Positions 16,578-25,263 of a DNA stretch of 54,507 nucleotides are shown piece after piece; the first letter of the stretch is position 1, and every line of letters begins with the position of its first letter. The notes below the pieces were generated by a model that ran no database searches, had not been told where the DNA came from, and saw nothing but the letters and a program-made list of their open reading frames with translations. The position numbers were made by a program, and so were the translations under genes. Where the stretch lies: assembly GCA_964473995.1 (NCBI GenBank), contig CAYYRB010000010.1:1-54507 (forward strand), read 5' to 3'. Source of the stretch: JAKRSD01 sp964473995 (GTDB taxonomy: Bacteria; Bacteroidota; Bacteroidia; CAIKAF01).

Positions 16578-18716
16578 CTAATAAAATTTGTAGCGCATGT
16601 CACGTACTTCCAAAGCGCTGTTGAGGGCCTCCAACGACTCGGTAGCGGCACGTTGGCCCAGCATGCGGCTCATGTCTGCTTTCTGCTGAGGGCCTGCGGG
16701 GGGTACCGGACCTTTGTTGATGGCGTCAACCACGACCATATATACGCCATTCATACCTTTAAAAGGACCGATCAGTTTCCCCTGAGCACCTCCGGAGGCG
16801 GCGCCGGTAAGTGCGGGCTCGTAACCTGCTCCCGGAACGGCATAGGAACCAAAGGTGACATCCGTGGCAGGAGTTACCGGTTTCTTGATGGCTGCGGCAA
16901 CTTGGTCTATGTTTCCCGATGCTGCCGCTTTTTTCATTTCTTCCATAAATTGAGTTGCCTTTTTATCGCGGATGGCAACGGGTCGGAGGTCTTCTTTTAC
17001 CTCTTCGAATTTGGGTATGCCTGCACTGCGCGATTTGGTGATGATGGCTACCACATATTGGTTTCCGAATTGCTCAATGGCCGAAACCGTACCCACGTTC
17101 TTCTCAAAGGCCCAGCGAACCAGGCTGCGGCTTTCGGGTATTCCCATCACCGTTTTGGCATTTTCACGGAGAAAGTTATCCTCGCGGATCACAAACTGTC
17201 CCGACTTGGCCGCTTTGTCGAAATCTTCTACGGTTTTATTTTTCAGGGCAAAGTCAGAGGCGGCCGAATAGGCTGCTCCTCCCGTTTGTTCGCTGGCTTT
17301 AATTTCACGGGATACAAATGCCGTAAGTACTTTTCTAACAGGTACCGTTTTTTCCTCAGTCCGTATGATGGCAAAAGCATCTCCTGTTTCAGCCAAACGA
17401 ACTTGACCTATTTTGCCGTTATAAGCAGTATCTACAATCGGATTAACTCCGGCTACCTCATAGGCAACCCAGCCGATGTTTCCGGAATCCTTAGCCGTAG
17501 TCGGATCTTGACTGAGCGTAACGGCTAATGCTTTGATATTTGCTCCGGCATTGATTGCGGCCAGAATGCTGTCTGCTTTTTCTTTTACTCCTTTTACTTC
17601 TCCGTTTTGCCCATTTTTGGCGAGAAGAATGGCGGTAAATTTAACACTGTCAGGACTGGTCATTTCACCCATTTTCTTCGCCATAACATAGGAACCGCCG
17701 TCAACATAAGGGCCGAACACGGCTCCGTCCGGAATGCGGAAGAGAACACTGTCCGCCGGTTTGCTGAGTTTTTCTTTGCGGAAATACCGGGGCTCGTTTT
17801 GTTGGTCTGAATTGGAAAATACAAAAGAAGTATCGTCGTCCGTAGTTTCGAATTCGGCTTTAAGTGCGGTGATTTGGTTGAGCAGATCGGCACTGTCTGC
17901 GGCGGTGGGAGTTACCGTAAATAGGGCAAAGCGCAAACCGCGAACGGCAAAATCGGAGCGGAACCGGTTTTTATTCTCTTCATACGCTTTTTTCAGGTCG
18001 GAGTCCGAAACTTCTACGGTACTGTCGGCCACTTCGGCATAGGCTTTTCCTACAAAGCGGATGTTGAAACGGTCTCCGCTTTCGGCATACTGACGGGCTA
18101 TTTCTTTATCGGTGATGTAGAGCCCTTTTTCTATAAGGGTCTGGTATTTTGTTCTCAGGCGGTCTTTCTCCACCATAGATTCAATGTTGGACCATTGGGC
18201 CCGACGTTGTTTCCATTCAGTCATCTGCTCTTCGGTTACACCCGCTTCATCACTGATGAATGTGAGGAAGTTTTGCAACTGGTCAACCATAAATTCCCCG
18301 TTATCGGGATTGGTAAACTGCTGCCTGATGTAAGGGTGAATATACCGCCCGCCGATCATGTCTTTCAACTCATCCTGGCTTACACGTACACCTGCTCCTT
18401 CGTAAGCTTCGTTCAATACGTACTGATCGATGAATTCTTGCCAGGTTTCATCCAAAAGACCGTCACGGGTCTGGTCATCCACGGAAGAACCGCCTGTCAT
18501 TTGAAGGTAAAAGGCTTCTTTTTGCTTAAGCCGCAGATCAAATTCATCAATCTTGATGGATTTGCCGTTCATCATTCCTACCGTAGTGCGGTCTCCACTG
18601 AAAAGATAACCTGCACTGGAAAGTAAATCGCCCAGAATAAAGGCCAAAATCGCTACCCCTATGAAAATCACTAGGAGTACGCCCATTTTGTTACGAATTT
18701 TGCCGATTACAGCCAT
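16578..18716 (-). CDS. ppiD: PpiD-type peptidyl-prolyl isomerase/periplasmic chaperone
   Basis: This 712-aa protein has a short cytoplasmic N-terminus, a transmembrane anchor (about residues 12-35, GVLLVIFIGVAILAFILGDL), a SurA-like N-terminal chaperone region and a parvulin domain. The parvulin core is around 340-455 (FTAILLAKNG, ADSILAAINAGA, SGNIGWV). A second parvulin-like segment lies further on (ESRSLVRWAFEKNVG). PpiD helps newly exported proteins at the periplasmic exit of the Sec translocon. Its length is typical for this phylum, somewhat longer than E. coli PpiD. It is the last gene of the coaX-to-ppiD block and ends in a strong terminator. Confidence 0.92.
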   Translation of the reverse strand: MAVIGKIRNKMGVLLVIFIGVAILAFILGDLLSSAGYLFSGDRTTVGMMNGKSIKIDEFDLRLKQKEAFYLQMTGGSSVDDQTRDGLLDETWQEFIDQYVLNEAYEGAGVRVSQDELKDMIGGRYIHPYIRQQFTNPDNGEFMVDQLQNFLTFISDEAGVTEEQMTEWKQRRAQWSNIESMVEKDRLRTKYQTLIEKGLYITDKEIARQYAESGDRFNIRFVGKAYAEVADSTVEVSDSDLKKAYEENKNRFRSDFAVRGLRFALFTVTPTAADSADLLNQITALKAEFETTDDDTSFVFSNSDQQNEPRYFRKEKLSKPADSVLFRIPDGAVFGPYVDGGSYVMAKKMGEMTSPDSVKFTAILLAKNGQNGEVKGVKEKADSILAAINAGANIKALAVTLSQDPTTAKDSGNIGWVAYEVAGVNPIVDTAYNGKIGQVRLAETGDAFAIIRTEEKTVPVRKVLTAFVSREIKASEQTGGAAYSAASDFALKNKTVEDFDKAAKSGQFVIREDNFLRENAKTVMGIPESRSLVRWAFEKNVGTVSAIEQFGNQYVVAIITKSRSAGIPKFEEVKEDLRPVAIRDKKATQFMEEMKKAAASGNIDQVAAAIKKPVTPATDVTFGSYAVPGAGYEPALTGAASGGAQGKLIGPFKGMNGVYMVVVDAINKGPVPPAGPQQKADMSRMLGQRAATESLEALNSALEVRDMRYKFY

Positions 18717-18831
18717 AACTCAACTATAACTTTTTTAACAAGGGTGCGAAGATAATAATTTAACCTGTAATGGTAAATCTGTCAGGGGCTAAAAAGGGGA
18801 TTTCTACCTAATTTCTTTCCGATGTGGCGGA

Positions 18832-20118
18832 TTATTCTGTTTTTACTTTCAGTTTTACCTCATCAATTTTTCCGCCCGTTCTGGCCAGAATCTGTATTTC
18901 GAAATCACCCAACTGCAAAACGTCGTTTTCTTCGGGAAGACTTTCATATTCATAGGTTACGAAACCGGCCAGTGTATTGTAGTCCTCGGTTTCGGGTATC
19001 CGCAATTTGTATTTTTCGTTCAGGTATTTCACTTCCAGGCGTCCTGAAAATCGGTATTCATTTTTGGCGAGAACCATTTCCGTCAGATCTTCCGAGTCAT
19101 GTTCATCCTCAATCTCCCCGAAAATTTCTTCCATCACATCTTCAATCGTCAGAATACCGGCGGTACCACCGAATTCGTTGACCACCAGGGCCATGCTTTT
19201 TCGTTTACCGATGAACTGGCTCAACAGTTCCTTTACTTGCATGGATTCCGGAACGATGAGCGGCGTGATCATTACCGAGCGTATGTCCTTGGGTTTCTTA
19301 AACAAGGCAAAAAGATGCACATACCCGATGATATTGTCTAAATCTTCTTCGTAAACTAAAATTTTGGATAATCCGGTTTCGACAAATTTTTGCCGCAGGT
19401 CTTCTACCGTGGTTTGTATCTCCACCGCTTCAATTTCGGTGCGGTGTACCATGCAATCGCGAACCCGGGTATGCTCAAATTCCAGCGCATTTTTCATGAT
19501 GATGAATTCATGATCGATGTCCTCATTGGCTCTGGCCGAGTCGTCGGTGGCTTCCCGGAGCAGGTTGTCCAGGTCGGGCCTTCCGAAAACGGGTTGTTCC
19601 GTGCCCGGCGTATATCCGGGGATGATGCGAAGCATGCTTTCAGAAATCCAGGCGGCTACTTTCCCCACGGGAAATAAAAGCCAATAAAAAAGAATCGCCG
19701 GCACGGCAAATACATTGAGTACCTTATTGGGATTGATGCGGAACAGGCTTTTGGGCAGATATTCTCCCGTTACCAGAATCACGGCCGTGGAAGCCAGCGT
19801 CTGAAGTAGGGTTACCGTTTCTTCCGATTGGATGCCGAAGCGGTAATCCAGCAGGTTGGCCAACGGTTCCTGGAGCAGATTGGCAAAAAAGATGCCGTAC
19901 AAAACCAGTACGATATTGTTGCCGATGAGCATGGCTCCGATGAAGGAAGAGGGGTTGGAGGCAAAAAACGAATTTATTTTTCCGGAAAGACTTCCCTGCT
20001 TTTTGTCCAACTCAATTTTAAGCCGGTTGGCAGAAACAAAGGCGATTTCCATTCCCGAGAAAAAGGCGGAAAGAAGAACAGTGATGGCGATGTAGAGCAG
20101 GATTTCCCCTTGGTTCAT
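18832..20118 (-). CDS. CNNM/CorC-type membrane protein with CBS domains
   Basis: The 428-aa protein starts with a DUF21 membrane domain of about four helices (residues 7-27, 60-80, 95-125 and 135-155), bearing the signature SAFFSGMEIAFVSANR. A CBS pair follows (about 200-330: VRDCMVHRTEIEAV, SMALVVNEFGGTAGILTIEDVMEEIFGEI), then the CorC/HlyC domain (SGRLEVKYLNE, TLAGFV). Relatives transport Mg2+ or Na+ and were once called hemolysins; the GldE gliding protein also has this layout, so I cannot assign the exact role. It lies in the same block as ppiD and lptC. Confidence 0.9.
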   Translation of the reverse strand: MNQGEILLYIAITVLLSAFFSGMEIAFVSANRLKIELDKKQGSLSGKINSFFASNPSSFIGAMLIGNNIVLVLYGIFFANLLQEPLANLLDYRFGIQSEETVTLLQTLASTAVILVTGEYLPKSLFRINPNKVLNVFAVPAILFYWLLFPVGKVAAWISESMLRIIPGYTPGTEQPVFGRPDLDNLLREATDDSARANEDIDHEFIIMKNALEFEHTRVRDCMVHRTEIEAVEIQTTVEDLRQKFVETGLSKILVYEEDLDNIIGYVHLFALFKKPKDIRSVMITPLIVPESMQVKELLSQFIGKRKSMALVVNEFGGTAGILTIEDVMEEIFGEIEDEHDSEDLTEMVLAKNEYRFSGRLEVKYLNEKYKLRIPETEDYNTLAGFVTYEYESLPEENDVLQLGDFEIQILARTGGKIDEVKLKVKTE

Positions 20119-20143
20119 GGTTATTATATGGTTACAAAGGAAA

Positions 20144-20338
20144 TCATTTTTTTGCCTCTCCGTTTTTTCGGAAGGCGATGTATCTGCGGATGGTTAGGAA
20201 AAGGGCCAATCCAAAGGCAATCAGATATACCCAGCCTTTTTCCATCCCTTTTGTTCTGATTTCGTATACGGCAATAATCAGCGCAAATAAGGAAAGAACT
20301 GACCAGGCCACGGTGGAAACGAAAAGATACTTTTTCAT
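20144..20338 (-). CDS. small two-helix membrane protein, 64 aa
   Basis: This short frame sits between lptC and the CNNM gene with gaps of 3 and 25 bp, and starts with MKK. It contains two hydrophobic helices (about residues 5-25 and 35-50) joined by a basic loop (RTKGMEKG), and ends in a charged tail (RKNGEAKK). No family is recognised. Its tight position inside an operon, normal start and membrane-protein pattern argue that it is real. Confidence 0.65.
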   Translation of the reverse strand: MKKYLFVSTVAWSVLSLFALIIAVYEIRTKGMEKGWVYLIAFGLALFLTIRRYIAFRKNGEAKK

Positions 20339-20341
20339 ACA

Positions 20342-20920
20342 TCATGGATTTTCCTCGGAAATGTAAAAATTGCCCTGCGGTTTAATGATTTTATATCGGG
20401 TGAATGATTCGTTTGCCCGAAGGCCTTCTCCGAAAAGCACTTCATCTCCCTTGGTTATTTTCACGAATGTAAACGTAAAGAGTTCGCGCAGGGCCGGATC
20501 GGCCGAATTGCGCCAAACCAATTCATCCGTTTCCAATTTTTCGCCTCCTTCATTCTTAACGATTACATTTCGATAGGCTTCCATCAAATCTGAGTTTCTG
20601 CGGATGATGGCACTGTCTGCATGCAGGGTAGACGTGATTTTTCCTGAGGGTGAATAAAAAGACACATCAATTCCCTTGGGCAGAACGGTAAAATTATCGG
20701 GCGGACCGTATTCTTTCAGAATTGGGGCCGTTACACGGGCTTTCAACAGTGCGCTGTCGCTGTATTCCATCACTATTTGGGTGCTGATGAGCAGGGGCAG
20801 TCTGTCTTTTTTTTCCAGAGCTTCAATTTCTTCATTGGTATTGCCGCAAGCCGGAAAAAGCAACATCCCGGCGAAAACCGGGATGTACAGAAAGGAAATA
20901 TAGCGGAATGCTTTTTGCAA
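20342..20920 (-). CDS. lptC: LPS export protein LptC
   Basis: This 192-aa protein has an N-terminal anchor ending in a cysteine-containing stretch (LLFPACG), which in this phylum suggests a lipoprotein form, and a beta-jellyroll LptC domain. Visible blocks are YSDSALLKARVTAP, SFYSPSGKITSTLHADSAI, DSAIIRRNSDLMEAYRNVIV and a C-terminal FGEGLRANESF. LptC receives lipopolysaccharide from LptBFG and passes it to the LptA bridge. It is followed by the small membrane protein after 3 bp, and preceded by the TPR protein. Confidence 0.88.
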   Translation of the reverse strand: MQKAFRYISFLYIPVFAGMLLFPACGNTNEEIEALEKKDRLPLLISTQIVMEYSDSALLKARVTAPILKEYGPPDNFTVLPKGIDVSFYSPSGKITSTLHADSAIIRRNSDLMEAYRNVIVKNEGGEKLETDELVWRNSADPALRELFTFTFVKITKGDEVLFGEGLRANESFTRYKIIKPQGNFYISEENP

Positions 20921-20925
20921 AGCGG

Positions 20926-22278
20926 TTACTTTTTAAGGCGGAGTCCTACCGTTTCCCCTATCCAGCAGCCGATGGAAATGGAATCACCTTCCTTGGCTCC
21001 GTCAAAGAAAACGTCTTGTTGCGAAGGATAATTGGCCCGGCAGCGTGCGGCTTGGGAATTGGCTCTTTCGGCCACCGAAGGATCGATGGATGCGGCCTGT
21101 ACATATTTATCCACGGCGGCGGCATAAACGGCTCCACGCACTTTCAGGTCATCTCCGCCGCATGATCCGGCGCTGGCGGCATACATATCCCCGATAAGCA
21201 TGTAGGGATCACCCCAATTGCTTTTCAGGCTTGCCGCTTTGCGGGCGTTATCTCGCGCCTGGGAATATTTTTTTGAATCGGCCTGTACTTTAGCTACGGT
21301 AAGAAAATACTGTGCTTTTTTATCCTGATCCGTTTCCAGCTCAATGGCCTTTTCAAAATAGTCTTCCGATTCGGCTACTTTATCCACGGAGATTAAGTAG
21401 AGGCCATATTTCACATATGCATCGGCACTTTTGGCGGTTTCCGCATAAGCCAGAAACAGGGGACCGATTACGGGATTTTTACGATACTCTTCTTTTTTGG
21501 CACATTGTTTCTTATCGAGATTGGCCGCAGCTTTGGAAAGCCAATCCGCATTGGTTTTGTTGGCTTCAAAACTTCGGGTGTAGTAAGCCAACAAAGCTTC
21601 ACAATCTAAGCATTTCTCGGCAAATTTATCCACATTGGGCTGGGCTGTCTTCACCCAGGCGCTGTCTTTGGAAGCGGCAAAGTTTTTGGCGATGGCATCT
21701 GAAAGTAAAGCGTACAGATCGATGATGTCGTTGCACTCCAGATTCTTGGCTACTACCCGTTTTCTTTCCGCATACGCCATATACTGCATTACCACGTTGA
21801 TGTCTTGCTTTTCTCCGGAAGCTTCAAAGGCGGCTTTGAGCAGATTGAATGCGGCCTCGGTTTCCTCTTTTTTCAATGCCACGAAATCTACGGCTTTACG
21901 GCTCAGGTTAGCTCCCTTTTCTCCGAATTTTTTGGCGTTTACATCAGAAAGGGCGATCCGTTTATCGTGTATGGCAAATAAAGTATCCACATACGCTTTT
22001 TTCAGCGTTTCATCCTGTGTTTTTTTGATCAGATCTTTGTAGAGGGTATTTCCATACACGTAAATTCCCTGGTATTGCTCAGGACAAGTTTTCCAGAGAA
22101 AACGCCAAGCCGGAAAGGCCAATTCGTAGTTTTTTTGTTTCATGTACTCAGACATGATGGAATATTGAGCCACGCACTCGGTAGAGTCGGCGGGGCTTAC
22201 CTGAGCTGCTGTCCGCCCGGCGGTAAAGGTAATTGCCATTATGGCCAACATGCCGGTCATTATTCTCTTCTTCTTCAT
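20926..22278 (-). CDS. exported TPR-repeat protein
   Basis: The 450-aa protein has a signal peptide (MKKKRIMTGMLAIMAITFTAGRTAAQ cleaved near residue 25) and then helical repeats of about 34 residues through its length. Examples are MKQKNYELAFPAWRFLWKTCP near residue 50 and the C-terminal repeats from about 300 (AKVQADSKKYSQARDNARKA, DKYVQAASIDPSV). The middle part has several Cys pairs (CLDCEALLAYY). TPR proteins scaffold protein complexes; I infer an envelope role from its position between an outer-membrane barrel gene and lptC. It starts 13 bp after the barrel gene. Confidence 0.8.
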   Translation of the reverse strand: MKKKRIMTGMLAIMAITFTAGRTAAQVSPADSTECVAQYSIMSEYMKQKNYELAFPAWRFLWKTCPEQYQGIYVYGNTLYKDLIKKTQDETLKKAYVDTLFAIHDKRIALSDVNAKKFGEKGANLSRKAVDFVALKKEETEAAFNLLKAAFEASGEKQDINVVMQYMAYAERKRVVAKNLECNDIIDLYALLSDAIAKNFAASKDSAWVKTAQPNVDKFAEKCLDCEALLAYYTRSFEANKTNADWLSKAAANLDKKQCAKKEEYRKNPVIGPLFLAYAETAKSADAYVKYGLYLISVDKVAESEDYFEKAIELETDQDKKAQYFLTVAKVQADSKKYSQARDNARKAASLKSNWGDPYMLIGDMYAASAGSCGGDDLKVRGAVYAAAVDKYVQAASIDPSVAERANSQAARCRANYPSQQDVFFDGAKEGDSISIGCWIGETVGLRLKK

Positions 22279-22291
22279 AACCTCGGGGTAT

Positions 22292-23611
22292 TTATTTGAA
22301 TTTATATGTTCTGAACCAATTATCTTTTAAGTTGAAGGAAAACACCACCCGGAACATCTGTTCCCTTGTAAAGGCATTTGAGGGAGGCAGGGAGTTCACA
22401 TACTCGAAACCCACATTCAAAGACGACAACAGTTTTCTCTCAATAAGTGCATTGCTCAGAATCGGTATACCAAGTCCAAAACTTATGCCAATCTCTTTGA
22501 AAGGCTCACCCCCTGCTCTCAGGAAAGAATTGCCGTATCTGGCGCCCAGCCTGTAACTTATCCGATTCAGGATATTCTTGGTTTTTTTGGCATCGGGGAT
22601 GATTTCACCGCCCGCGGAAATCCGCCAACTGTCTCCGAATAGGTTTTCTGCCGTTTCTTCCGGGTATCGGAACTCGCTCCAGCGGTTCATGCTGAAGTCG
22701 GCATTGATCATCCAAAAGTTGGGTTGGCCGAATGAAACACCTGCTCCGAACGAACTGGGCAGCCGTAATTTTACTTTCTGTTTTTGGGCCAGGGTATCCT
22801 GTGCATAAAATTGATCGAAAAGTTCACCCGTAAAGTAGCGGGCATAAGCCGTCCGTTTGGCGGCCATGTTTTTCCCCAATGCATAAGTGGCCCCTAGGAT
22901 AAATCTATATTTTTTCTTTACGGCTAATTCGTATTGGGCACCGAAATCCACACCGAAGTCAGCCATGCGCAGGCCTGATACTTTCTGAACGTTACTGCTT
23001 CCGAATCCGGAAGGAAAGAAACTTGTTTTCAGGCTTTCGATGTTACCTATGTAAAAATAGGCGTTGAATCCGACGCTGAGTCCTTTAACGGGCCGGCCTC
23101 CAAAACCCAGAAATACTCGGTCTGTACCGCCCCGGCCTTCGTAGCTGTAACGGATGTCAACCGTGTCGGGCTCTGCAATGAGTTGCTCGTTTGTGCCGAA
23201 CTTGTAGCCCACGTTGGAAAAAGGCTGATAACCGAAAGACATGCCCAATCGTTCCTTCAGGATGGGTATGCCCAGTGCGATTTGATTGAAAAAAGCCAGA
23301 TTGGCCCTGCGAAATTGATCATTTCGTTTTCCCGTGAGCGACTGGGTTTCAAAACCGAATTGAAGCTGCACATTGTCGAATGCGGAGTAGGATGCGGGAT
23401 TGTAAAAGTTGATGTAGCTGTTGGTTCTTACGGCGTGGTAACCGCCGCCCATGGACGCCAGCGGAACCACCGGGTTCGCAACGGGCAGACCTACTCCCAG
23501 CTGCGAGTAGGGATTAAACGTTCCCTGTTGACTTCGTGCGGAAAGAATCCCGAGAAGGAGTAAGCCGATACCAAGAAGGCCTTTATGAATTAATCGGGAG
23601 TTTTTCTGCAT
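22292..23611 (-). CDS. outer-membrane beta-barrel protein, FadL/PorV-like
   Basis: The 439-aa protein has an N-terminal signal (LLGIGLLLLGILSARSQ) and then a short conserved region near NPYSQLGVGLP, SMGGGYHAVR and YINFYNPASYSAFD. This is typical of Bacteroidota barrel proteins that begin with a plug-like stretch. The remainder alternates polar and hydrophobic residues and ends in an aromatic (FRTYKFK), as barrels do. It might transport hydrophobic compounds or be a structural porin; neither can be told here. Its start overlaps the end of coaX by 29 bp. Confidence 0.78.
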   Translation of the reverse strand: MQKNSRLIHKGLLGIGLLLLGILSARSQQGTFNPYSQLGVGLPVANPVVPLASMGGGYHAVRTNSYINFYNPASYSAFDNVQLQFGFETQSLTGKRNDQFRRANLAFFNQIALGIPILKERLGMSFGYQPFSNVGYKFGTNEQLIAEPDTVDIRYSYEGRGGTDRVFLGFGGRPVKGLSVGFNAYFYIGNIESLKTSFFPSGFGSSNVQKVSGLRMADFGVDFGAQYELAVKKKYRFILGATYALGKNMAAKRTAYARYFTGELFDQFYAQDTLAQKQKVKLRLPSSFGAGVSFGQPNFWMINADFSMNRWSEFRYPEETAENLFGDSWRISAGGEIIPDAKKTKNILNRISYRLGARYGNSFLRAGGEPFKEIGISFGLGIPILSNALIERKLLSSLNVGFEYVNSLPPSNAFTREQMFRVVFSFNLKDNWFRTYKFK

Positions 23612-24341
23612 GGTGTTTTTTTGTTTCGGCCAAACCGAGCAACACTAAATTTTGGGGCACAAATATGGCGTTTTTCAATCGGCCTTCAAAAAAAGAGGCA
23701 TCTCCTCCCGTTAAAAGAATATTAATTTGTCCCATTTTTTCTTTATACCGTCCTATGATTCCCTCCGCTTCGGCCAATATACCCAGAATTACCCCCGCAT
23801 GCAGGCTTTCCGATGTTGACTTTCCACTCAGGTAATCCGGGAATTGCTCCGGACGGCACAATAACGGAAGTTTGGCGGTAAACGTATGCAGGGACTGATA
23901 GCGCATATTCAATCCAGGCGAAATGGCTCCTCCCCGAAAAAAGCCCCCTTTTTCCACAAAATCAATTTTGAGGCAGGTGCCGAAATCCAAAATCAGGCTG
24001 TTTTGGTCCGGGAAAAGGGAGTATGCGCCTACCGCTGCGGCAAATCGATCAGGGCCTAATGTTTCGGGTGTCAGGTAGTCTGATTTTAGTGGAGATGGCA
24101 GCAGCGGGCTAAAAGCAGTGAGCCCGAAATCATGTTCCCAACTGTCTTTGAGTTCATCGGGCAGATTTCCTACAGATGCGTAAAATCCGCCTCGGATGGA
24201 AAATCGGGTATTCAGGATTTCAACCAGGGAGGAAAAACCCGCAATATCTTGGGTAAACTCAAATATGGCTCCCAAATTGTTGTCGGTAACCACGCCTTTG
24301 ACGGCCGTATTTCCGTGGTCAATGAATAAAAAGTGAGGCAA
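23583..24341 (-). CDS. coaX: type III pantothenate kinase
   Basis: This 252-aa kinase makes 4'-phosphopantothenate, the first step of CoA synthesis. The ASKHA-fold motifs are visible: phosphate-1 FIDHGNTAVKG (residues 6-16), GPDRFAAAVGAY, LILDFGTCLKIDFV and GGAISPGLNMRYQSLH with the following HTFTAKLP. Its length matches the type III family. It opens the minus-strand block that runs to ppiD, and its last 29 bp overlap the barrel-protein gene. Pantothenate kinase at the head of this envelope block is a recurring arrangement in Bacteroidota, as far as I recall. Confidence 0.93.
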   Translation of the reverse strand: MPHFLFIDHGNTAVKGVVTDNNLGAIFEFTQDIAGFSSLVEILNTRFSIRGGFYASVGNLPDELKDSWEHDFGLTAFSPLLPSPLKSDYLTPETLGPDRFAAAVGAYSLFPDQNSLILDFGTCLKIDFVEKGGFFRGGAISPGLNMRYQSLHTFTAKLPLLCRPEQFPDYLSGKSTSESLHAGVILGILAEAEGIIGRYKEKMGQINILLTGGDASFFEGRLKNAIFVPQNLVLLGLAETKKHHAEKLPINS

Positions 24342-24461
24342 GGCGTGTAAAAAATGAAGTTCAAATATACACGCATAAAAAATTATAGACTGTGTTTGGC
24401 TGCTTTTTGCAGTCTTAAATGTAATAAGGAGGTAAGCCAGGAATATTTTTTGCGCTAAAAT

Positions 24462-24491
24462 TTTGTGATACCCGAATCCGTTTTATCTTTG
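24462..24491 (+). promoter_or_regulatory. promoter of tRNA-Phe (TTTG-N18-TATCTTTG)
   Basis: TTTG at 24462-24465 is followed after 18 bp by TATCTTTG (24484-24491), an exact -7 box. The tRNA begins 17 bp after it. Confidence 0.65.
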
Positions 24492-24508
24492 CACTCCCGA
24501 TTGAAGTT

Positions 24509-24581
24509 GGTCAGGTAGCTCAGTCGGTAGAGCAAAGGACTGAAAATCCTTGTGTCGCCGGTTCGATTCCGGCCCTGACCA
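24509..24581 (+). tRNA. tRNA-Phe (anticodon GAA)
   Basis: This 73-nt cloverleaf has the acceptor stem GGTCAGG/CCTGACC, a D-arm containing AGCTCAGTCGGTAGAGC, the anticodon loop CTGAAAA (GAA at 24542-24544) on the stem AAGGA/TCCTT, and the T-arm GCCGGTTCGATTCCGGC. The discriminator is A; CCA is not encoded. A hairpin terminator follows. Confidence 0.97.
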
Positions 24582-24586
24582 CTGAA

Positions 24587-24614
24587 AAAGGCTGTTGAAA
24601 AACAGCCTTTTTTA
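24587..24614 (+). terminator. intrinsic terminator after tRNA-Phe
   Basis: The arms AAAGGCTGTT and AACAGCCTTT enclose the loop GAAA and are followed by a T-run. Because of the A-rich start it could also act on the other strand. Confidence 0.8.
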
Positions 24615-24628
24615 TTTTCTTTGTTTGT

Positions 24629-24973
24629 ATGAAAAGTTTAGCGAATGCGGATTTTTTTCATCAGGTGTATCAAGTGGTAAGGCTCATTCCCCATGGTAGG
24701 GTTACCAGCTACGGAGCCATTGCGGCGTATTTGGGCAGTACACGGGCCTCACGCATGGTAGGTTGGGCTATGAATGCCTCCCACAGCGCCGCTCCCGATT
24801 TACCGGCTCATCGCGTGGTCAACCGAACCGGTTTGCTTACCGGCAAGCATTTTTTCAGCGGGATAACCATGGCGGAACGTCTTCGGGCAGAGGGGGTGGA
24901 AGTAGCAGGAGATCAGATTGTAGATTTTCACCGCGTATTTTGGAATCCCGCAGATGAATTAGAAATTTACTAG
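24629..24973 (+). CDS. alkyltransferase-like protein (MGMT DNA-binding domain, no active Cys)
   Basis: The 114-aa protein has the DNA-binding half of O6-alkylguanine-DNA methyltransferase: a winged helix with IPHGRVTSYGAIAAYLG (residues 20-36), the arginine in RASRMVGWAMN, and the active-site block. That block normally reads PCHRV, but here it is PAHRVV, with Ala60 in the cysteine position. It therefore cannot take up alkyl groups. Such ATL proteins bind alkylated guanine and hand it to nucleotide excision repair in the organisms where this was studied. It follows tRNA-Phe after a terminator, and its stop overlaps the end of a minus-strand lipoprotein gene by 4 bp. Confidence 0.9.
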   Translation: MKSLANADFFHQVYQVVRLIPHGRVTSYGAIAAYLGSTRASRMVGWAMNASHSAAPDLPAHRVVNRTGLLTGKHFFSGITMAERLRAEGVEVAGDQIVDFHRVFWNPADELEIY

Positions 24974-25230
24974 TTGTTTGTTTCTTCACATCGCCAGGAT
25001 TGAAAATAATATTCGCCGGCGGGCACATCGTTTTCTTTGATCCATCGCCTGTTGCAGGTTTCAAGAGTATCAATGTAAATGGTGTCGTTGGGGAAGGAGG
25101 GGCTGTCGGGTCCGTTGATCTGCTCCAGGCGGCATACCTGGCAATTTTTCCCACAGGAAAAGCAAATGGAAGCCAAAACAAAAAGCGGAATTGCTCCGTT
25201 TTTACATTTTATGTGATGGGTTTTTCTCAT
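24970..25230 (-). CDS. small hypothetical lipoprotein, 86 aa
   Basis: After a basic N-terminus the protein has a hydrophobic stretch ending in a lipobox-like ASICFSCG (Cys26). It is followed by NCQVCRLE, a CxxC pair right after the expected lipidated cysteine, and two further cysteines later (TCNRRW, WRCEE). I recognise no family. The gene is convergent with the alkyltransferase-like gene (4-bp overlap) and divergent from mrp. The clear signal sequence and cysteine spacing support a real gene. Confidence 0.6.
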   Translation of the reverse strand: MRKTHHIKCKNGAIPLFVLASICFSCGKNCQVCRLEQINGPDSPSFPNDTIYIDTLETCNRRWIKENDVPAGEYYFQSWRCEETNN

Positions 25231-25234
25231 CGTT

Positions 25235-25242
25235 TACCTTTG
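25235..25242 (+). promoter_or_regulatory. -7 box of mrp (TACCTTTG)
   Basis: This exact TAnnTTTG match ends 21 bp before the mrp ATG at 25264. No convincing -33 element is seen. Confidence 0.4.
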
Positions 25243-25263
25243 TCAAATAAACAAAAAAGAAAC

